From Burkholderia territorii (lineage in GTDB: Bacteria > Pseudomonadota > Gammaproteobacteria > Burkholderiales > Burkholderiaceae): a DNA stretch of 64,000 bases. The DNA is taken from positions 1 through 64,000 of the forward strand of contig NZ_CADFEJ010000006.1 of the NCBI RefSeq assembly GCF_902833055.1, in the 5' to 3' direction. The notes under the pieces were generated by a model. The model was not told the DNA's origin. It saw nothing but the letters and a program-made list of their open reading frames with translations, and made no database searches. Of this stretch, positions 17,848 through 28,810 are shown one piece after another (position 1 is the stretch's first letter; each line of letters begins with the position of its first letter). The translations under genes and the position numbers were made by a program.

Positions 17848-19224
17848 GTGGCCAAACAGAAAACCGTCTACGTCTGCAGCGAGTGCGGCGGACAAACTCC
17901 GAAGTGGCAGGGGCAATGCCCGTCGTGCCAGGCCTGGAACACGCTCGTCGAATCGGTCGCCGAGTCGCCCGCCGCGCATCGCTTCCAGTCGCTCGCGAAG
18001 CGCGCGCCCGTGCAGCGGCTCGTCGACATCGAGGCGGCCGACGTGCCGCGCTTTTCCACCGGCATCGGCGAATTCGACCGCGTGCTGGGCGGCGGGCTGG
18101 TGCCGGGCGGCGTCGTGCTGATCGGCGGCGATCCGGGCATCGGCAAGTCGACGCTGTTGCTGCAGTCGCTCGCGGACATCGCCAGCGAGCGTCGTGCGCT
18201 CTATATCAGCGGCGAGGAATCGGCCGCGCAGATCGCGTTGCGCGCGCAACGGCTCGCGCTGCTCGACGGCGGCGCGCCCGCGGCCGAGCTGAAGCTGCTC
18301 GCCGAGATCCAGCTCGAGAAGATCCAGGCCGCGATCGACGCGGAGCGGCCGGACGTCGCCGTCATCGACTCGATCCAGACCGTCTATTCCGAAGCGCTGA
18401 CGTCGGCGCCCGGTTCGGTGGCGCAGGTGCGCGAGTGCGCGGCGCAGCTCACGCGCATCGCAAAGCAGTCCGGCACGGCGATCATCATGGTCGGGCACGT
18501 GACGAAGGAGGGCAACCTCGCCGGCCCGCGCGTGCTCGAGCACATCGTCGACACGGTGCTGTACTTCGAAGGCGACACCCATTCGTCGTTCCGGCTCGTG
18601 CGCGCGTTCAAGAACCGCTTCGGCGCGGTCAACGAGCTTGGCGTGTTCGCGATGACCGAGCGCGGGCTGCGCGGTGTCGCGAATCCGTCCGCGTTGTTCC
18701 TGTCGCAGCACGAACAGGTCGTGCCCGGTTCCTGCGTGCTCGTCACGCAGGAGGGCACGCGCCCGCTGCTCGTCGAAATCCAGGCGCTCGTCGATACGGC
18801 TCACGTGCCGAACCCGCGCCGGCTCGCGGTCGGCCTCGAACAGAACCGGCTCGCGATGCTGCTCGCGGTGCTGCACCGGCACGCGGGCATCGCGTGTTTC
18901 GACCAGGACGTATTCCTGAACGCGGTGGGCGGCGTGAAGATCACCGAACCAGCCGCCGACCTCGCGGTGCTGCTTGCGATCCATTCGTCGATGCGCAACA
19001 AGGCGCTGCCGAAGGGCCTGATCGTATTCGGCGAAGTCGGGCTGGCGGGCGAGATCCGGCCGTCGCCGCGCGGCCAGGAGCGGCTGCGCGAGGCGGCGAA
19101 GCTCGGTTTCACGGCGGCGCTGATTCCGAAGGCGAACGCGCCGAAACAGCCGATCGAAGGGCTGAACGTGATGGCCGTCGAGCGCATCGAACAGGCGATC
19201 GACCGCGTGCGCGATCTCGAATGA
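17848..19224 (+). CDS. radA: DNA repair protein RadA
   Basis: A RecA-like branch-migration helicase that processes recombination intermediates. 458 residues. A C4 zinc finger is at C10, C13, C24 and C27, Walker A GDPGIGKST is near 95-103, the RadA-specific KNRFG motif is present, and a Lon-protease-like domain fills the C-terminal part. The start is GTG 17848, 11 bp after alr, because the protein then begins AKQKTVYVCSECG as in the family. An in-frame ATG upstream lies inside alr. Confidence 0.95.
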   Translation: MAKQKTVYVCSECGGQTPKWQGQCPSCQAWNTLVESVAESPAAHRFQSLAKRAPVQRLVDIEAADVPRFSTGIGEFDRVLGGGLVPGGVVLIGGDPGIGKSTLLLQSLADIASERRALYISGEESAAQIALRAQRLALLDGGAPAAELKLLAEIQLEKIQAAIDAERPDVAVIDSIQTVYSEALTSAPGSVAQVRECAAQLTRIAKQSGTAIIMVGHVTKEGNLAGPRVLEHIVDTVLYFEGDTHSSFRLVRAFKNRFGAVNELGVFAMTERGLRGVANPSALFLSQHEQVVPGSCVLVTQEGTRPLLVEIQALVDTAHVPNPRRLAVGLEQNRLAMLLAVLHRHAGIACFDQDVFLNAVGGVKITEPAADLAVLLAIHSSMRNKALPKGLIVFGEVGLAGEIRPSPRGQERLREAAKLGFTAALIPKANAPKQPIEGLNVMAVERIEQAIDRVRDLE

Positions 19225-19356
19225 TCGTGCGCGCCGGCCGACGGCGATCTGTCGCGTAATTCGTTGTAAAGAATATGTAGGCTGATGTAACCCGCCGGAC
19301 ATCGCTTTTCCCTATCCTTGGGCGCATTGTCGAACCGCGCAATGCGAAGGGAACCT

Positions 19357-19623
19357 ATGTTCAAACAGTATGGGGAAACGTCGGGCGGACGCAGTTACAA
19401 CCTGCGCGGCTGCCGCGTGTCGGAGCCGATCGTTCAGCCGTGGGGCGGTGGATGCCGAATCGTCGAGTGGATCGACGACGAAGGGCGCCTGGCACGCCGG
19501 GTCGTGTCGGAAGACGTGACGGAGGCGGAGGTCGCCGCGGCGATCCGCCGGCCGACCGAAGGGCGGCGCCATCTGATGGGCGACGACGAGCAGATGCCGC
19601 GCGATACGTTGCCACGGCGTTGA
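19357..19623 (+). CDS. Hypothetical protein, 88 residues
   Basis: I do not recognise a family. The protein starts MFKQYGETSGGRSYNLRGC. It has a central PWGGGCRIVEW segment, then an acidic/basic helix-prone C-terminal half (EDVTEAEVAAAIRR). It has two cysteines, no signal peptide and no membrane segment. AAGGGAA lies upstream of the ATG and a terminator follows within 60 bp, so it looks like a real monocistronic gene. Codon use matches its neighbours, and it lies in the gap between radA and the convergent ABC-F gene. Confidence 0.65.
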   Translation: MFKQYGETSGGRSYNLRGCRVSEPIVQPWGGGCRIVEWIDDEGRLARRVVSEDVTEAEVAAAIRRPTEGRRHLMGDDEQMPRDTLPRR

Positions 19624-19676
19624 ACGGGCGGCGCCGACGGGCAGTTGATGCGACGACGGCGAACGCGACAATGACG

Positions 19677-19710
19677 ACAAGGCCGGGCCAGGGTGCCCGG
19701 CCTTGTCGTT
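19677..19710 (+). terminator. Hairpin terminator after the 88-residue gene
   Basis: A perfect 12-bp stem, 19677-19688 with 19695-19706, and a 6-nt loop, followed by CGTTT. The T-run is short. The hairpin could also stop transcription from the minus-strand ABC-F gene, which ends at 19814. Confidence 0.7.
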
Positions 19711-19813
19711 TCCGAGCCAGGCGCAGCCGGGGCGGTGCGTCGCGCGCTCACCCAGCACGGCGATGCCGCGCGTGGCCAATGCAACGATCGGCCGACGGCG
19801 CCCGAGGCAGCGT

Positions 19814-21745
19814 TCAGCCGATCTGCTCGAGTTCTTCCTGCGCTGCGAGCCAGTCCGCCTCGACCGTCTCGAGCCGCGTATTGACCTCGCCGAGCTTGCG
19901 GATCGCGTCGGTCAGTTCCGTCTTGCGCGCGGCCTCGTAGCTCGATGGATCGGCCACGAACGCGTCGAGGCGCGCCTTCTCCGCGTGCAACGTTTCCATT
20001 TCCTTTTCGAGTTTCGTGATGCGGTTCTGCAGCGGCTTCTTCAACTGCGACAGCCGCTGGCGCTCCTCGGCCGCCTGACGTTTCTGATCCTTGCGATTGA
20101 CGCCCGGATCCGCGCCCGCTGCCGCCGCGCTGTCGGCCTTCGCGGCCGCGCGCTGCTCGGCCGCATGCTGCAGCAGCCAATCGCGGTAATCGTCGAGGTC
20201 GCCATCGAACGGCTGCAGACGGTGCTTCGCGACGAGCATGAACTGGTCGGTGGTCGCGCGCAGCAAGTGGCGATCGTGCGAGACGAGGATCAGCGTGCCT
20301 TCGAACTGCGCGAGCGCCATCGTCAGCGCGTGACGCGTTTCGAGGTCCAGGTGGTTGGTCGGTTCGTCGAGCAGCAGCAGGTTCGGCTTCTGCCAGATGA
20401 TCAGCGCGAGTGCGAGCCGCGCTTTTTCGCCGCCCGAGAACGGGCCCACCGGGCTCGTCGCCATATCGCCCGAGAAATTGAAGCCGCCGAGGAAATCGCG
20501 CAGCTCCTGCTCTCGCGTATCGGGGGCGAGCCGTGCAAGATGCGCGAGCGGCGAATCGTCCTCGCGCAGCGTTTCGAGCTGGTGCTGCGCGAAATAGCCG
20601 ATCGTCAGCCCCTTGCCGTCGCGCACCTGGCCCGACAGCGGCGCGAGCGTGCCGGCCAGCGTCTTGATCAGCGTCGACTTGCCCTGGCCGTTCGCGCCCA
20701 GCAGACCGATGCGCTGGCCGTTCTGGATCGACAGCGTCACGCGTTCGACGATGGGAATCTCGCCGCCGTCGTCGGCGTGGTAGCCGCAGCGGACATCCTC
20801 CATCACCATCATCGGATTCGGCGCGGCGTCGGGTGTGCGGAACTCGAAGGTGAACGGCGAGGCGATGTGCGCGGGCGCGATCAGCTCCATCTTCTCGAGC
20901 GCCTTCATCCGGCTTTGCGCCTGCTTGGCCTTGGTCGCCTTGGCCTTGAAGCGGTCGACGAAGCTCTGCAGGTGCTCGATCGTTTTCTGCTGCTTTTCGT
21001 ATGCGCTTTGCTGCAGCGCCAGTTGTTGCGCGCGCAGCACTTCGAACTGCGAGTAATTGCCGCCGTAGCGTTTCACCTGGCGATTTTCCAGATGCAGCGT
21101 GACGTTGCAGATCGAGTCGAGAAATTCGCGGTCGTGCGAGATCACGACGAGCGTGCCGGCGTAGCGGTGCAGCCAGTCTTCGAGCCAGACGATCGCATCG
21201 AGGTCGAGGTGGTTGGTCGGTTCGTCGAGCAGCAGCAGGTCGGAGCGGCACATCAGCGCCTGCGCGAGGTTCAGCCGCATGCGCCAGCCGCCGGAGAAAC
21301 TGGCGACCGATTCGCGCGTCTGCGCGAGCGTGAAGCCGAGGCCGAGCAGCAGCGCTTCGGCGCGCGCGGGTGCGGTATAGCCGTCGGCGTCGGCGAAGGC
21401 CGCATGCGCGTCGGCTTCGGCGGCGCCGTCATGTGCGGCCGAGGCGGCGGCGATCCGCGCCTCGATCTCGCGCAGCGCGGTGTCGCCGTCGAGCGTGTAG
21501 TCGAGCGCGGAACGGTCGACCGCAGGCGTTTCCTGCGACACGTGCGCGATCCGCCACGACGGCGGCATCGCGAAATCGCCGGCGTCGGAATGCAGCTCGC
21601 CGCGCAGGACCGAGAACAGCGTCGATTTGCCGGCGCCGTTCGCGCCGATCAGGCCGGCCTTCTCGCCGGGATTGAGCACGAACGAGGCTGACTCGAACAG
21701 CGGCTTGGTGCCGCGCGCAAGGCTGAACTGATTGAAACGGATCAC
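19814..21745 (-). CDS. ABC-F family ATP-binding protein (YheS-like)
   Basis: A soluble protein of 643 residues with two ABC domains and no membrane segment. Walker A motifs are GANGAGKS (about 34-41) and GANGQGKS (about 355). The signatures are SFSGGW and FSGGEK, and both Walker B motifs read LLLLDEPTNHLDL. The charged inter-domain linker at about 235-310 is the P-site tRNA interaction motif of ABC-F translation factors. A coiled-coil, Lys/Glu-rich C-terminal extension runs from about 535. It probably rescues or gates ribosomes rather than transporting. The domain layout fits the YheS/Uup group; I do not assign a finer subtype. Confidence 0.9.
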   Translation of the reverse strand: MIRFNQFSLARGTKPLFESASFVLNPGEKAGLIGANGAGKSTLFSVLRGELHSDAGDFAMPPSWRIAHVSQETPAVDRSALDYTLDGDTALREIEARIAAASAAHDGAAEADAHAAFADADGYTAPARAEALLLGLGFTLAQTRESVASFSGGWRMRLNLAQALMCRSDLLLLDEPTNHLDLDAIVWLEDWLHRYAGTLVVISHDREFLDSICNVTLHLENRQVKRYGGNYSQFEVLRAQQLALQQSAYEKQQKTIEHLQSFVDRFKAKATKAKQAQSRMKALEKMELIAPAHIASPFTFEFRTPDAAPNPMMVMEDVRCGYHADDGGEIPIVERVTLSIQNGQRIGLLGANGQGKSTLIKTLAGTLAPLSGQVRDGKGLTIGYFAQHQLETLREDDSPLAHLARLAPDTREQELRDFLGGFNFSGDMATSPVGPFSGGEKARLALALIIWQKPNLLLLDEPTNHLDLETRHALTMALAQFEGTLILVSHDRHLLRATTDQFMLVAKHRLQPFDGDLDDYRDWLLQHAAEQRAAAKADSAAAAGADPGVNRKDQKRQAAEERQRLSQLKKPLQNRITKLEKEMETLHAEKARLDAFVADPSSYEAARKTELTDAIRKLGEVNTRLETVEADWLAAQEELEQIG

Positions 21746-21881
21746 GGCGGGAATGACTGACCAAAACCGCTATTCTAGACTGCACGCGCGTCGCCCCGGA
21801 TATCGGCCGTTCGGCAGGTGCCGCAACGGCGCGATTTGGCCTAGACTCCACGTCGATCCGGTTTCGTAAAAGGAGTGCCCG

Positions 21882-22361
21882 ATGTCCACCCTGTATTCGT
21901 TCAGCGCAGAGACGCTCGCCGGTCAGCCGGCGTCGCTCGATGCGTACCGCGGCAAGGTGCTGCTGATCGTCAATACCGCGAGCGAGTGCGGTTTCACGCC
22001 GCAGTATGCGGGCCTGCAGAAGCTGTACGACCAGTACGCGGCGCGCGGTTTCTTCGTGCTCGGCTTCCCGTGCAACCAGTTCGGCAAGCAGGAGCCGGGC
22101 GACGCCTCGCAGATCGGCGCGTTCTGCGAGCGCAACTACGGCGTCACGTTCCCGATGTTCGCGAAGATCGACGTGAAGGGCGACCACGCGCATCCGCTGT
22201 ACCGCTACCTGACCGACGAGGCGCCCGGCATCCTCGGCCTGAAGGCGATCAAGTGGAATTTCACGAAATTCCTGATCGACCGTGACGGGCGGATCGTCAA
22301 GCGCTACGCACCGTCGACCAAGCCCGAGGAAATCGCCGCGGATATCGAGAAGCTGTTGTAA
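21882..22361 (+). CDS. Glutathione peroxidase family peroxidase
   Basis: A 159-residue thiol peroxidase. The peroxidatic C36 is in [12 protein letters not shown]. The tetrad partners are Q70 in [10 protein letters not shown] and the Trp/Asn of KWNFTKFL. C82 is placed like the resolving cysteine of thioredoxin-dependent members, so thioredoxin may be the real reductant despite the family name. AAGGAG lies 6 nt before the ATG. It stands alone between the divergent ABC-F gene and the convergent cardiolipin synthase gene. Confidence 0.94.
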   Translation: MSTLYSFSAETLAGQPASLDAYRGKVLLIVNTASECGFTPQYAGLQKLYDQYAARGFFVLGFPCNQFGKQEPGDASQIGAFCERNYGVTFPMFAKIDVKGDHAHPLYRYLTDEAPGILGLKAIKWNFTKFLIDRDGRIVKRYAPSTKPEEIAADIEKLL

Positions 22362-22478
22362 CGCGTCGCAGCCGGGCGGGCCGTCCGGACCGAACGGGCA
22401 GTGGCCGTGGTGGCGAGCCGAGCGCCGCGAAAGCGTGTGCCGCTTCCGTGCAGCGCGCGTCGGGCGCTCGCTCGGCTG

Positions 22479-23918
22479 CTACAGGATCGGTGCGAACAGG
22501 CGTGCCACGTGCATCGCAATGCGCCGCCACGCGGGCGAGTGCCGATATTCGTTCGCATCGACTTCGTAGGCTTGCGCGAAATCGGCGTCGAGCATGGCCT
22601 CGACCTCGTCGGCAAACGCGCGATCGACGGTCAGCACCATGATTTCGAAGTTGAGCCGGAACGAGCGGTTGTCCAGATTCGCGCTGCCGATCGCGGCGGC
22701 GACGCGATCGATCAGCACGACCTTCTGGTGCAGGAATCCGGGCCGGTAGCGGAACACCTTGACGCCCGCGTCGACGAGATCACGCGCATAGAGCTTCGAC
22801 GCCTCGAACACGACGTAGTGGTCGCGCCGGCTTGGGATCAGGATGCGCACGTCGACGCCGCGCATCACCGCCAGCTTCAGCGCGGCGATCACCGCTTCGT
22901 CGGGTATCAGATACGGCGTCGTGATCCACACGCGTTCGCGCGCGGCGTTGATCGCCTCGACGAAGAACAGCGAGCCGGTTTCCTGTTTGTCGGCCGGCCC
23001 CATCGGCACGGCGAGGCAATGCATCGCGTCGTCGGGCAGCGCCTGCGGCGGTGCTGCGAGCGGCGGCAGCGTCTGCGTGGCCCAGTGCCAGTCTTCGGCA
23101 AACACGTACTGAATGCTGGCGACCACCGGCCCGCGGATCTCGATATGCGTGTCGCGCCATGGCGACAGGCGGCGATTCGCGCCGAGATATTCGACGCCGA
23201 CGTTGTGGCCGCCGACGAATGCGCGATTGCCGTCGACGACGACGATCTTGCGATGGTTGCGGAAGTTGAGCTGGAAGCGGTTGACGAACTTGCGGTGGGT
23301 TGCGAACGGATGGACCTCGACGCCGCCGCGGCGCAGCGTGTCGACGTAGCTGTGCGGCAGGTCGAAGCTGCCGATGCTGTCGTACAGCACGTAGCAGCGC
23401 ACACCGGCCGCCGCGCGGGCGAGCAGTGCGTCGCGCAGCATTTGGCCCAGTGCGTCGTCGCGCACGATGAAGAACTGGACGATCACGTAATCACGTGCGG
23501 TGTCGATCGCCGACAGGATCGCCGAGAAGGTCGCATCGCCGTTCACGAGCGTGCGCACCGCGTTGCCACCGACGAACGGCATTCCGCCGAGCCGTGTGAG
23601 CGCGAGCATGGCGGCGCGGCCGATCGCTTCGGCGGCCGGCCCGTCGGTTGCGTCCGCATCGGTCCACGGCGCGAGCGGCGTGTGCGTGCGTAGCGCCTCC
23701 AGCTCGTGGCGCCGTGCGTCGACGTAGCCGGAGAACTTGCTGCGGCCGAGGAACAGATAGGGAATGAGCGTCAGGTACGGCATCGCGGCGAGCGACACGG
23801 CCCACGCGATCGCGCCTTGCGACGTGCGCGTGTTCATGATCGCATGACACGCCCCGATGATCCCGAGCACGTGGATGGCCAGGATCAGGGTGCCGAGATG
23901 TAGCCAGTCGAGGGTCAT
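22479..23918 (-). CDS. cls: Cardiolipin synthase (phospholipase D type)
   Basis: Joins two phosphatidylglycerols, or a related pair, to make cardiolipin at the inner membrane. 479 residues. Two N-terminal membrane helices (about 6-25 and 38-57) precede the catalytic part. HKD motif 1 has H222/K224/D229 and HKD motif 2 has H397/K399/D404, each followed by the GG or GSAN signature. It follows prmB on the same strand after 113 bp that hold a 12-bp inverted repeat. It cannot be placed as ClsA or ClsB with certainty; the two N-terminal helices favour ClsA. Confidence 0.92.
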   Translation of the reverse strand: MTLDWLHLGTLILAIHVLGIIGACHAIMNTRTSQGAIAWAVSLAAMPYLTLIPYLFLGRSKFSGYVDARRHELEALRTHTPLAPWTDADATDGPAAEAIGRAAMLALTRLGGMPFVGGNAVRTLVNGDATFSAILSAIDTARDYVIVQFFIVRDDALGQMLRDALLARAAAGVRCYVLYDSIGSFDLPHSYVDTLRRGGVEVHPFATHRKFVNRFQLNFRNHRKIVVVDGNRAFVGGHNVGVEYLGANRRLSPWRDTHIEIRGPVVASIQYVFAEDWHWATQTLPPLAAPPQALPDDAMHCLAVPMGPADKQETGSLFFVEAINAARERVWITTPYLIPDEAVIAALKLAVMRGVDVRILIPSRRDHYVVFEASKLYARDLVDAGVKVFRYRPGFLHQKVVLIDRVAAAIGSANLDNRSFRLNFEIMVLTVDRAFADEVEAMLDADFAQAYEVDANEYRHSPAWRRIAMHVARLFAPIL

Positions 23919-23976
23919 GGGCGCGTGACGGACTCCTGAAGTCGTGCGGCGCGACGGCCGCTTACGCGCATCTTAC

Positions 23977-24017
23977 CCAACCGTGCGGGACAACGGTGTG
24001 CCGTACCGCACGGTTGG
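23977..24017. repeat. Perfect 12-bp inverted repeat between prmB and cls
   Basis: CCAACCGTGCGG (23977-23988) and CCGCACGGTTGG (24006-24017) are perfect reverse complements around a 17-nt spacer, which itself contains the imperfect inverted pair ACGG/CCGT. It lies 14 bp after the prmB stop and 59 bp before the cls start, both on the minus strand. There is no T-run, so it is either an unusual terminator, an operator for cls or an RNA-level signal. Confidence 0.6.
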
Positions 24018-24031
24018 ATCGCGGCGTGTCG

Positions 24032-24940
24032 TCAGGCTTTGCGCGGCAGGTCCGATGCCTGGATCAGGAACACGGCGTCGTCGCCTGCGCTGGTGGGCAG
24101 CCACGTGAGCTCGAGGCCGCCGAACGCGGCCTCGACGTGCTCGCGCTCGTTGCCGATCTCGACCACGAGCACGCCGTCGTCGTGCAGCCACTTGTGCGCT
24201 TCGGCGACGATGCGCCGCACGATGTCCATGCCGTCGTCGCCGCCCGCGAGCGCCATCTCGGGCTCGTGCCGGTATTCGGGCGGCAGCGCGGCCATCGACG
24301 AAGCGTTCACGTACGGCGGGTTCGTCAGGATCACGTCGTAGCGCGAGTCGGGATCGGTCCGGAACGCGGGCAGCGGTGCGTAGAGGTCGCCGCGGTAGAG
24401 CCCGATGCGGTCTTCGAGGCCGTAGTCGCGCACGTTGATTTCCGCGACTTCGAGTGCCTTGTCCGACAGGTCGACCGCGTCGATCTCGGCGTTCGGGAAT
24501 GCGCTCGCCGCGAGGATCGCGAGGCAGCCGGAGCCGGTGCACAGCTCGAGCACCGCGCCGACCTGCTCGGGATCGGCGACGTACGGCTGCAGCCCGTCGT
24601 CGAGCAGTTCACCGATGAACGAGCGCGGCACGATCACGCGTTCGTCGACGTAGAAGCGGTGACCATGCATCCATGCTTCATGCGTGAGGTACGCGGCCGG
24701 CACGCGGTCGGTCGCGCGTCGCTCGATCACCGCGAGTACGGCCGCGATTTCGTCGGGCAAGAGGCGCGCGTCGAGGAACGGCTCGAGCGTGTCGAGCGGC
24801 AGGTCGAGCGTATGCAGCACGAGGTAGGCGGCTTCGTCGTACGCGTTGTCCGAGCCGTGGCCGAACGCGAGTTTCGCCTTCGAGAAGCGCGTGACCGCAT
24901 AGCGCAGCAGGTCGCGAACGGTTGCAAAAGGTGTCGTCAT
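24032..24940 (-). CDS. prmB: Ribosomal protein L3 N5-glutamine methyltransferase PrmB
   Basis: Methylates a glutamine of ribosomal protein L3 using S-adenosylmethionine. 302 residues. The SAM motif LELCTGSGCLAI lies in the middle, and the glutamine-binding motif NPPYVN near residue 203 is the hallmark of the PrmA/B/C-type N5 enzymes. The ATG at 24940 starts MTTPFATVRDLL. The gene follows dapE on the same strand after 11 bp, so it is the last member of the dap operon. PrmC is the main alternative, but the long N-terminal domain fits PrmB. Confidence 0.93.
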   Translation of the reverse strand: MTTPFATVRDLLRYAVTRFSKAKLAFGHGSDNAYDEAAYLVLHTLDLPLDTLEPFLDARLLPDEIAAVLAVIERRATDRVPAAYLTHEAWMHGHRFYVDERVIVPRSFIGELLDDGLQPYVADPEQVGAVLELCTGSGCLAILAASAFPNAEIDAVDLSDKALEVAEINVRDYGLEDRIGLYRGDLYAPLPAFRTDPDSRYDVILTNPPYVNASSMAALPPEYRHEPEMALAGGDDGMDIVRRIVAEAHKWLHDDGVLVVEIGNEREHVEAAFGGLELTWLPTSAGDDAVFLIQASDLPRKA

Positions 24941-24951
24941 GCGGGGCTCCG

Positions 24952-26178
<1,227 letters not shown>

Positions 26179-26546
26179 CTATGCGGCAAACAGCGCCGCG
26201 TACTGATCGGCGGCGAAGCCGAGCGATTTCACGCGGCCGTTGATGACGAGCACGGGGCGCTTGATGACCGACGGCTTGTGGATCATCAGCGCGACCGCGC
26301 CGGACTTCGTTTCCGCGGCTGCCTTCATGGCGTCGTCCAGGCCGCGCCACGTCGTGCCGCGCTTGTTCACGAGCGCGTCGAGCGACACGTCCTTCAGCCA
26401 GTCTTCGACGAGCGGTGCGCTGACGCCGAGCTTCTTGAAGTCGTGGAACTCGAACTCGACGCCGTGATCGTCGAGCCACACGCGGGCCTTCTTCACGGTG
26501 TCGCAGTTCGGAATGCCGTAGACGACCACGGTGCGCGGCTTGGCCA

Positions 26547-26547
<1 letters not shown>
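26179..26547 (-). CDS. ArsC/Spx family (YffB-like) thioredoxin-fold protein
   Basis: A 122-residue protein with the ArsC fold. The single active-site-like cysteine C15 is in YGIPNCDTVKKARVWLD, as in YffB/Spx-type members. Arsenate reduction is unlikely, since no other ars gene is present. Glutathione-dependent reductase activity has been proposed for the family. The start overlaps the dapD stop (ATGA), and the gene sits between dapD and dapE, a placement conserved in related genomes as far as I recall. Its role in the lysine operon is unknown. Confidence 0.88.
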
Positions 26548-27374
<827 letters not shown>

Positions 27375-27419
27375 GTTCGTTTTCGCAGGAGATGAATGGA
27401 ATTGATCGGGATGGACGAC

Positions 27420-28637
27420 TTACCGCGCGAGAGCCCGGCAGAAATCGACGATGCGTTGCGCGCCCTCGACGCATTCGGGGGTGCCCGCGACGAGCGCGAT
27501 CCGGATGAAATCGCGGCCCGGATTCGTGCCGTGCGCGTCGCGCGCCAGGTACGAGCCGGGCAGAACCGTCACATTATAGTCGGCGTACAGGCGGCGGGCG
27601 AACTCGGTGTCCGACAGGCCGGTGCGCGCGACATTGGCCCACAGGTAGAACGCGGCATCGGGCAGCTTCACGTCGATCACGTCGGCCAGCATCGGCGTGA
27701 CGGTGCTGAACTTCTGCAGGTACTGCGCGCGATTCTTGCGCACGTGCGCCTCGTCGTTCCACGCGGCGATGCTCGCGTGCTGCCAGACCGGCGACAGCGC
27801 GGCGCCGTGGTAGGTGCGGTACAGCAGGAATTTCTTCAGCAGCGCGGCGTCGCCGGCGACGAAGCCCGAGCGCATGCCCGGCACGTTCGAGCGCTTCGAC
27901 AGGCTCGACAGCATCACAAGCCGCTCGAAGCCGCGGCCGAGGCGGTGAGCGGCCTCGAGGCCGCCGAGCGGCGGCGCCGCTTCGTCGAAATAGATCTCCG
28001 AATAACACTCGTCGGACGCGATCACGAAGCCGTGGCGGTCGGACAGCGCGAACAGCTCGCGCCAGTCGTCGAGCGTCAGCACGGCGCCCGTCGGGTTGCC
28101 CGGCGAGCACACGTACAGCAGCTGGGTGCGCGCCCAGACTTCATCGGGCACGGCCGCGTAGTCGCACGCGAAGTTGCGCGCCGGGTCGCTGTTCGCGAAA
28201 TAGGGTTCGGCACCGGCCAGGAGCGCCGCACCTTCGTAGATTTGATAGAACGGATTCGGACAGAGTACGATCGCTTTCTTGCCGTCCGCGCGCGGGCGGG
28301 CATCGATCACCGTCTGCGCGAGCGAGAACAGCGCCTCGCGCGACCCCGACACGGGCAGCACCTGCGTGGCCGGGTCGATCGACGGCAGCCCGTAGCGGCG
28401 TTCCAGCCAGTGCGCGATCGACGTGCGCAGCGCGTCCGAGCCGGCCGTGGCCGGGTACGACGCGAGGCCGTCGAGCGAAGCCACGACGGCATCGCGGATC
28501 AGCGCCGGCGTCGGGTGCTTGGGCTCGCCGATGCCGAAGCTGATCGGTTTCAGGCCGGCGGAGGGCGTCACGTCCTTGAACAGGGCGCGCAGCTTTTCGA
28601 AGGGGTAGGGCTGGAGCGAGTCGAGTCGAGGGTTCAC
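27420..28637 (-). CDS. dapC: Succinyldiaminopimelate transaminase
   Basis: A PLP aminotransferase of fold type I that makes N-succinyl-LL-diaminopimelate. 405 residues. The PLP lysine is in SSLSKRSNVPGMRSGF, with CSPGNPTGAVL and the phosphate-binding segment SGSREALFSLAQ ahead of it. The start is GTG 28637 (protein begins NPRLDSLQPYPFEKL, the family N-terminus). It leads the run dapC-dapD-ArsC-like-dapE-prmB. Confidence 0.94.
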   Translation of the reverse strand: MNPRLDSLQPYPFEKLRALFKDVTPSAGLKPISFGIGEPKHPTPALIRDAVVASLDGLASYPATAGSDALRTSIAHWLERRYGLPSIDPATQVLPVSGSREALFSLAQTVIDARPRADGKKAIVLCPNPFYQIYEGAALLAGAEPYFANSDPARNFACDYAAVPDEVWARTQLLYVCSPGNPTGAVLTLDDWRELFALSDRHGFVIASDECYSEIYFDEAAPPLGGLEAAHRLGRGFERLVMLSSLSKRSNVPGMRSGFVAGDAALLKKFLLYRTYHGAALSPVWQHASIAAWNDEAHVRKNRAQYLQKFSTVTPMLADVIDVKLPDAAFYLWANVARTGLSDTEFARRLYADYNVTVLPGSYLARDAHGTNPGRDFIRIALVAGTPECVEGAQRIVDFCRALAR

Positions 28638-28734
28638 GGGCGAAGCGGCCACACGGCCGGTTGGAGCGAAAGGGGCGGCGCGGCTGCCGCACGGCTGCGA
28701 ACGGGCGCCGACGGCGCGCGGGTCGCAACGGACA

Positions 28735-28740
28735 ATTATA
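28735..28740 (-). promoter_or_regulatory. TATAAT -10 element for the dap operon
   Basis: A perfect TATAAT on the minus strand, about 98 bp before the dapC GTG. The best -35-like hexamer (GTGACC at 28755-28760) is only 14 bp away, so the promoter is either weak or activator-dependent. Confidence 0.45.
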
Positions 28741-28810
28741 GCGTGACGCAATGCGGTCACGGCCCGCCGGAACGGCGGCCGGGCCGGTCGAACAAAGGGT
28801 ATCGAAGCAA

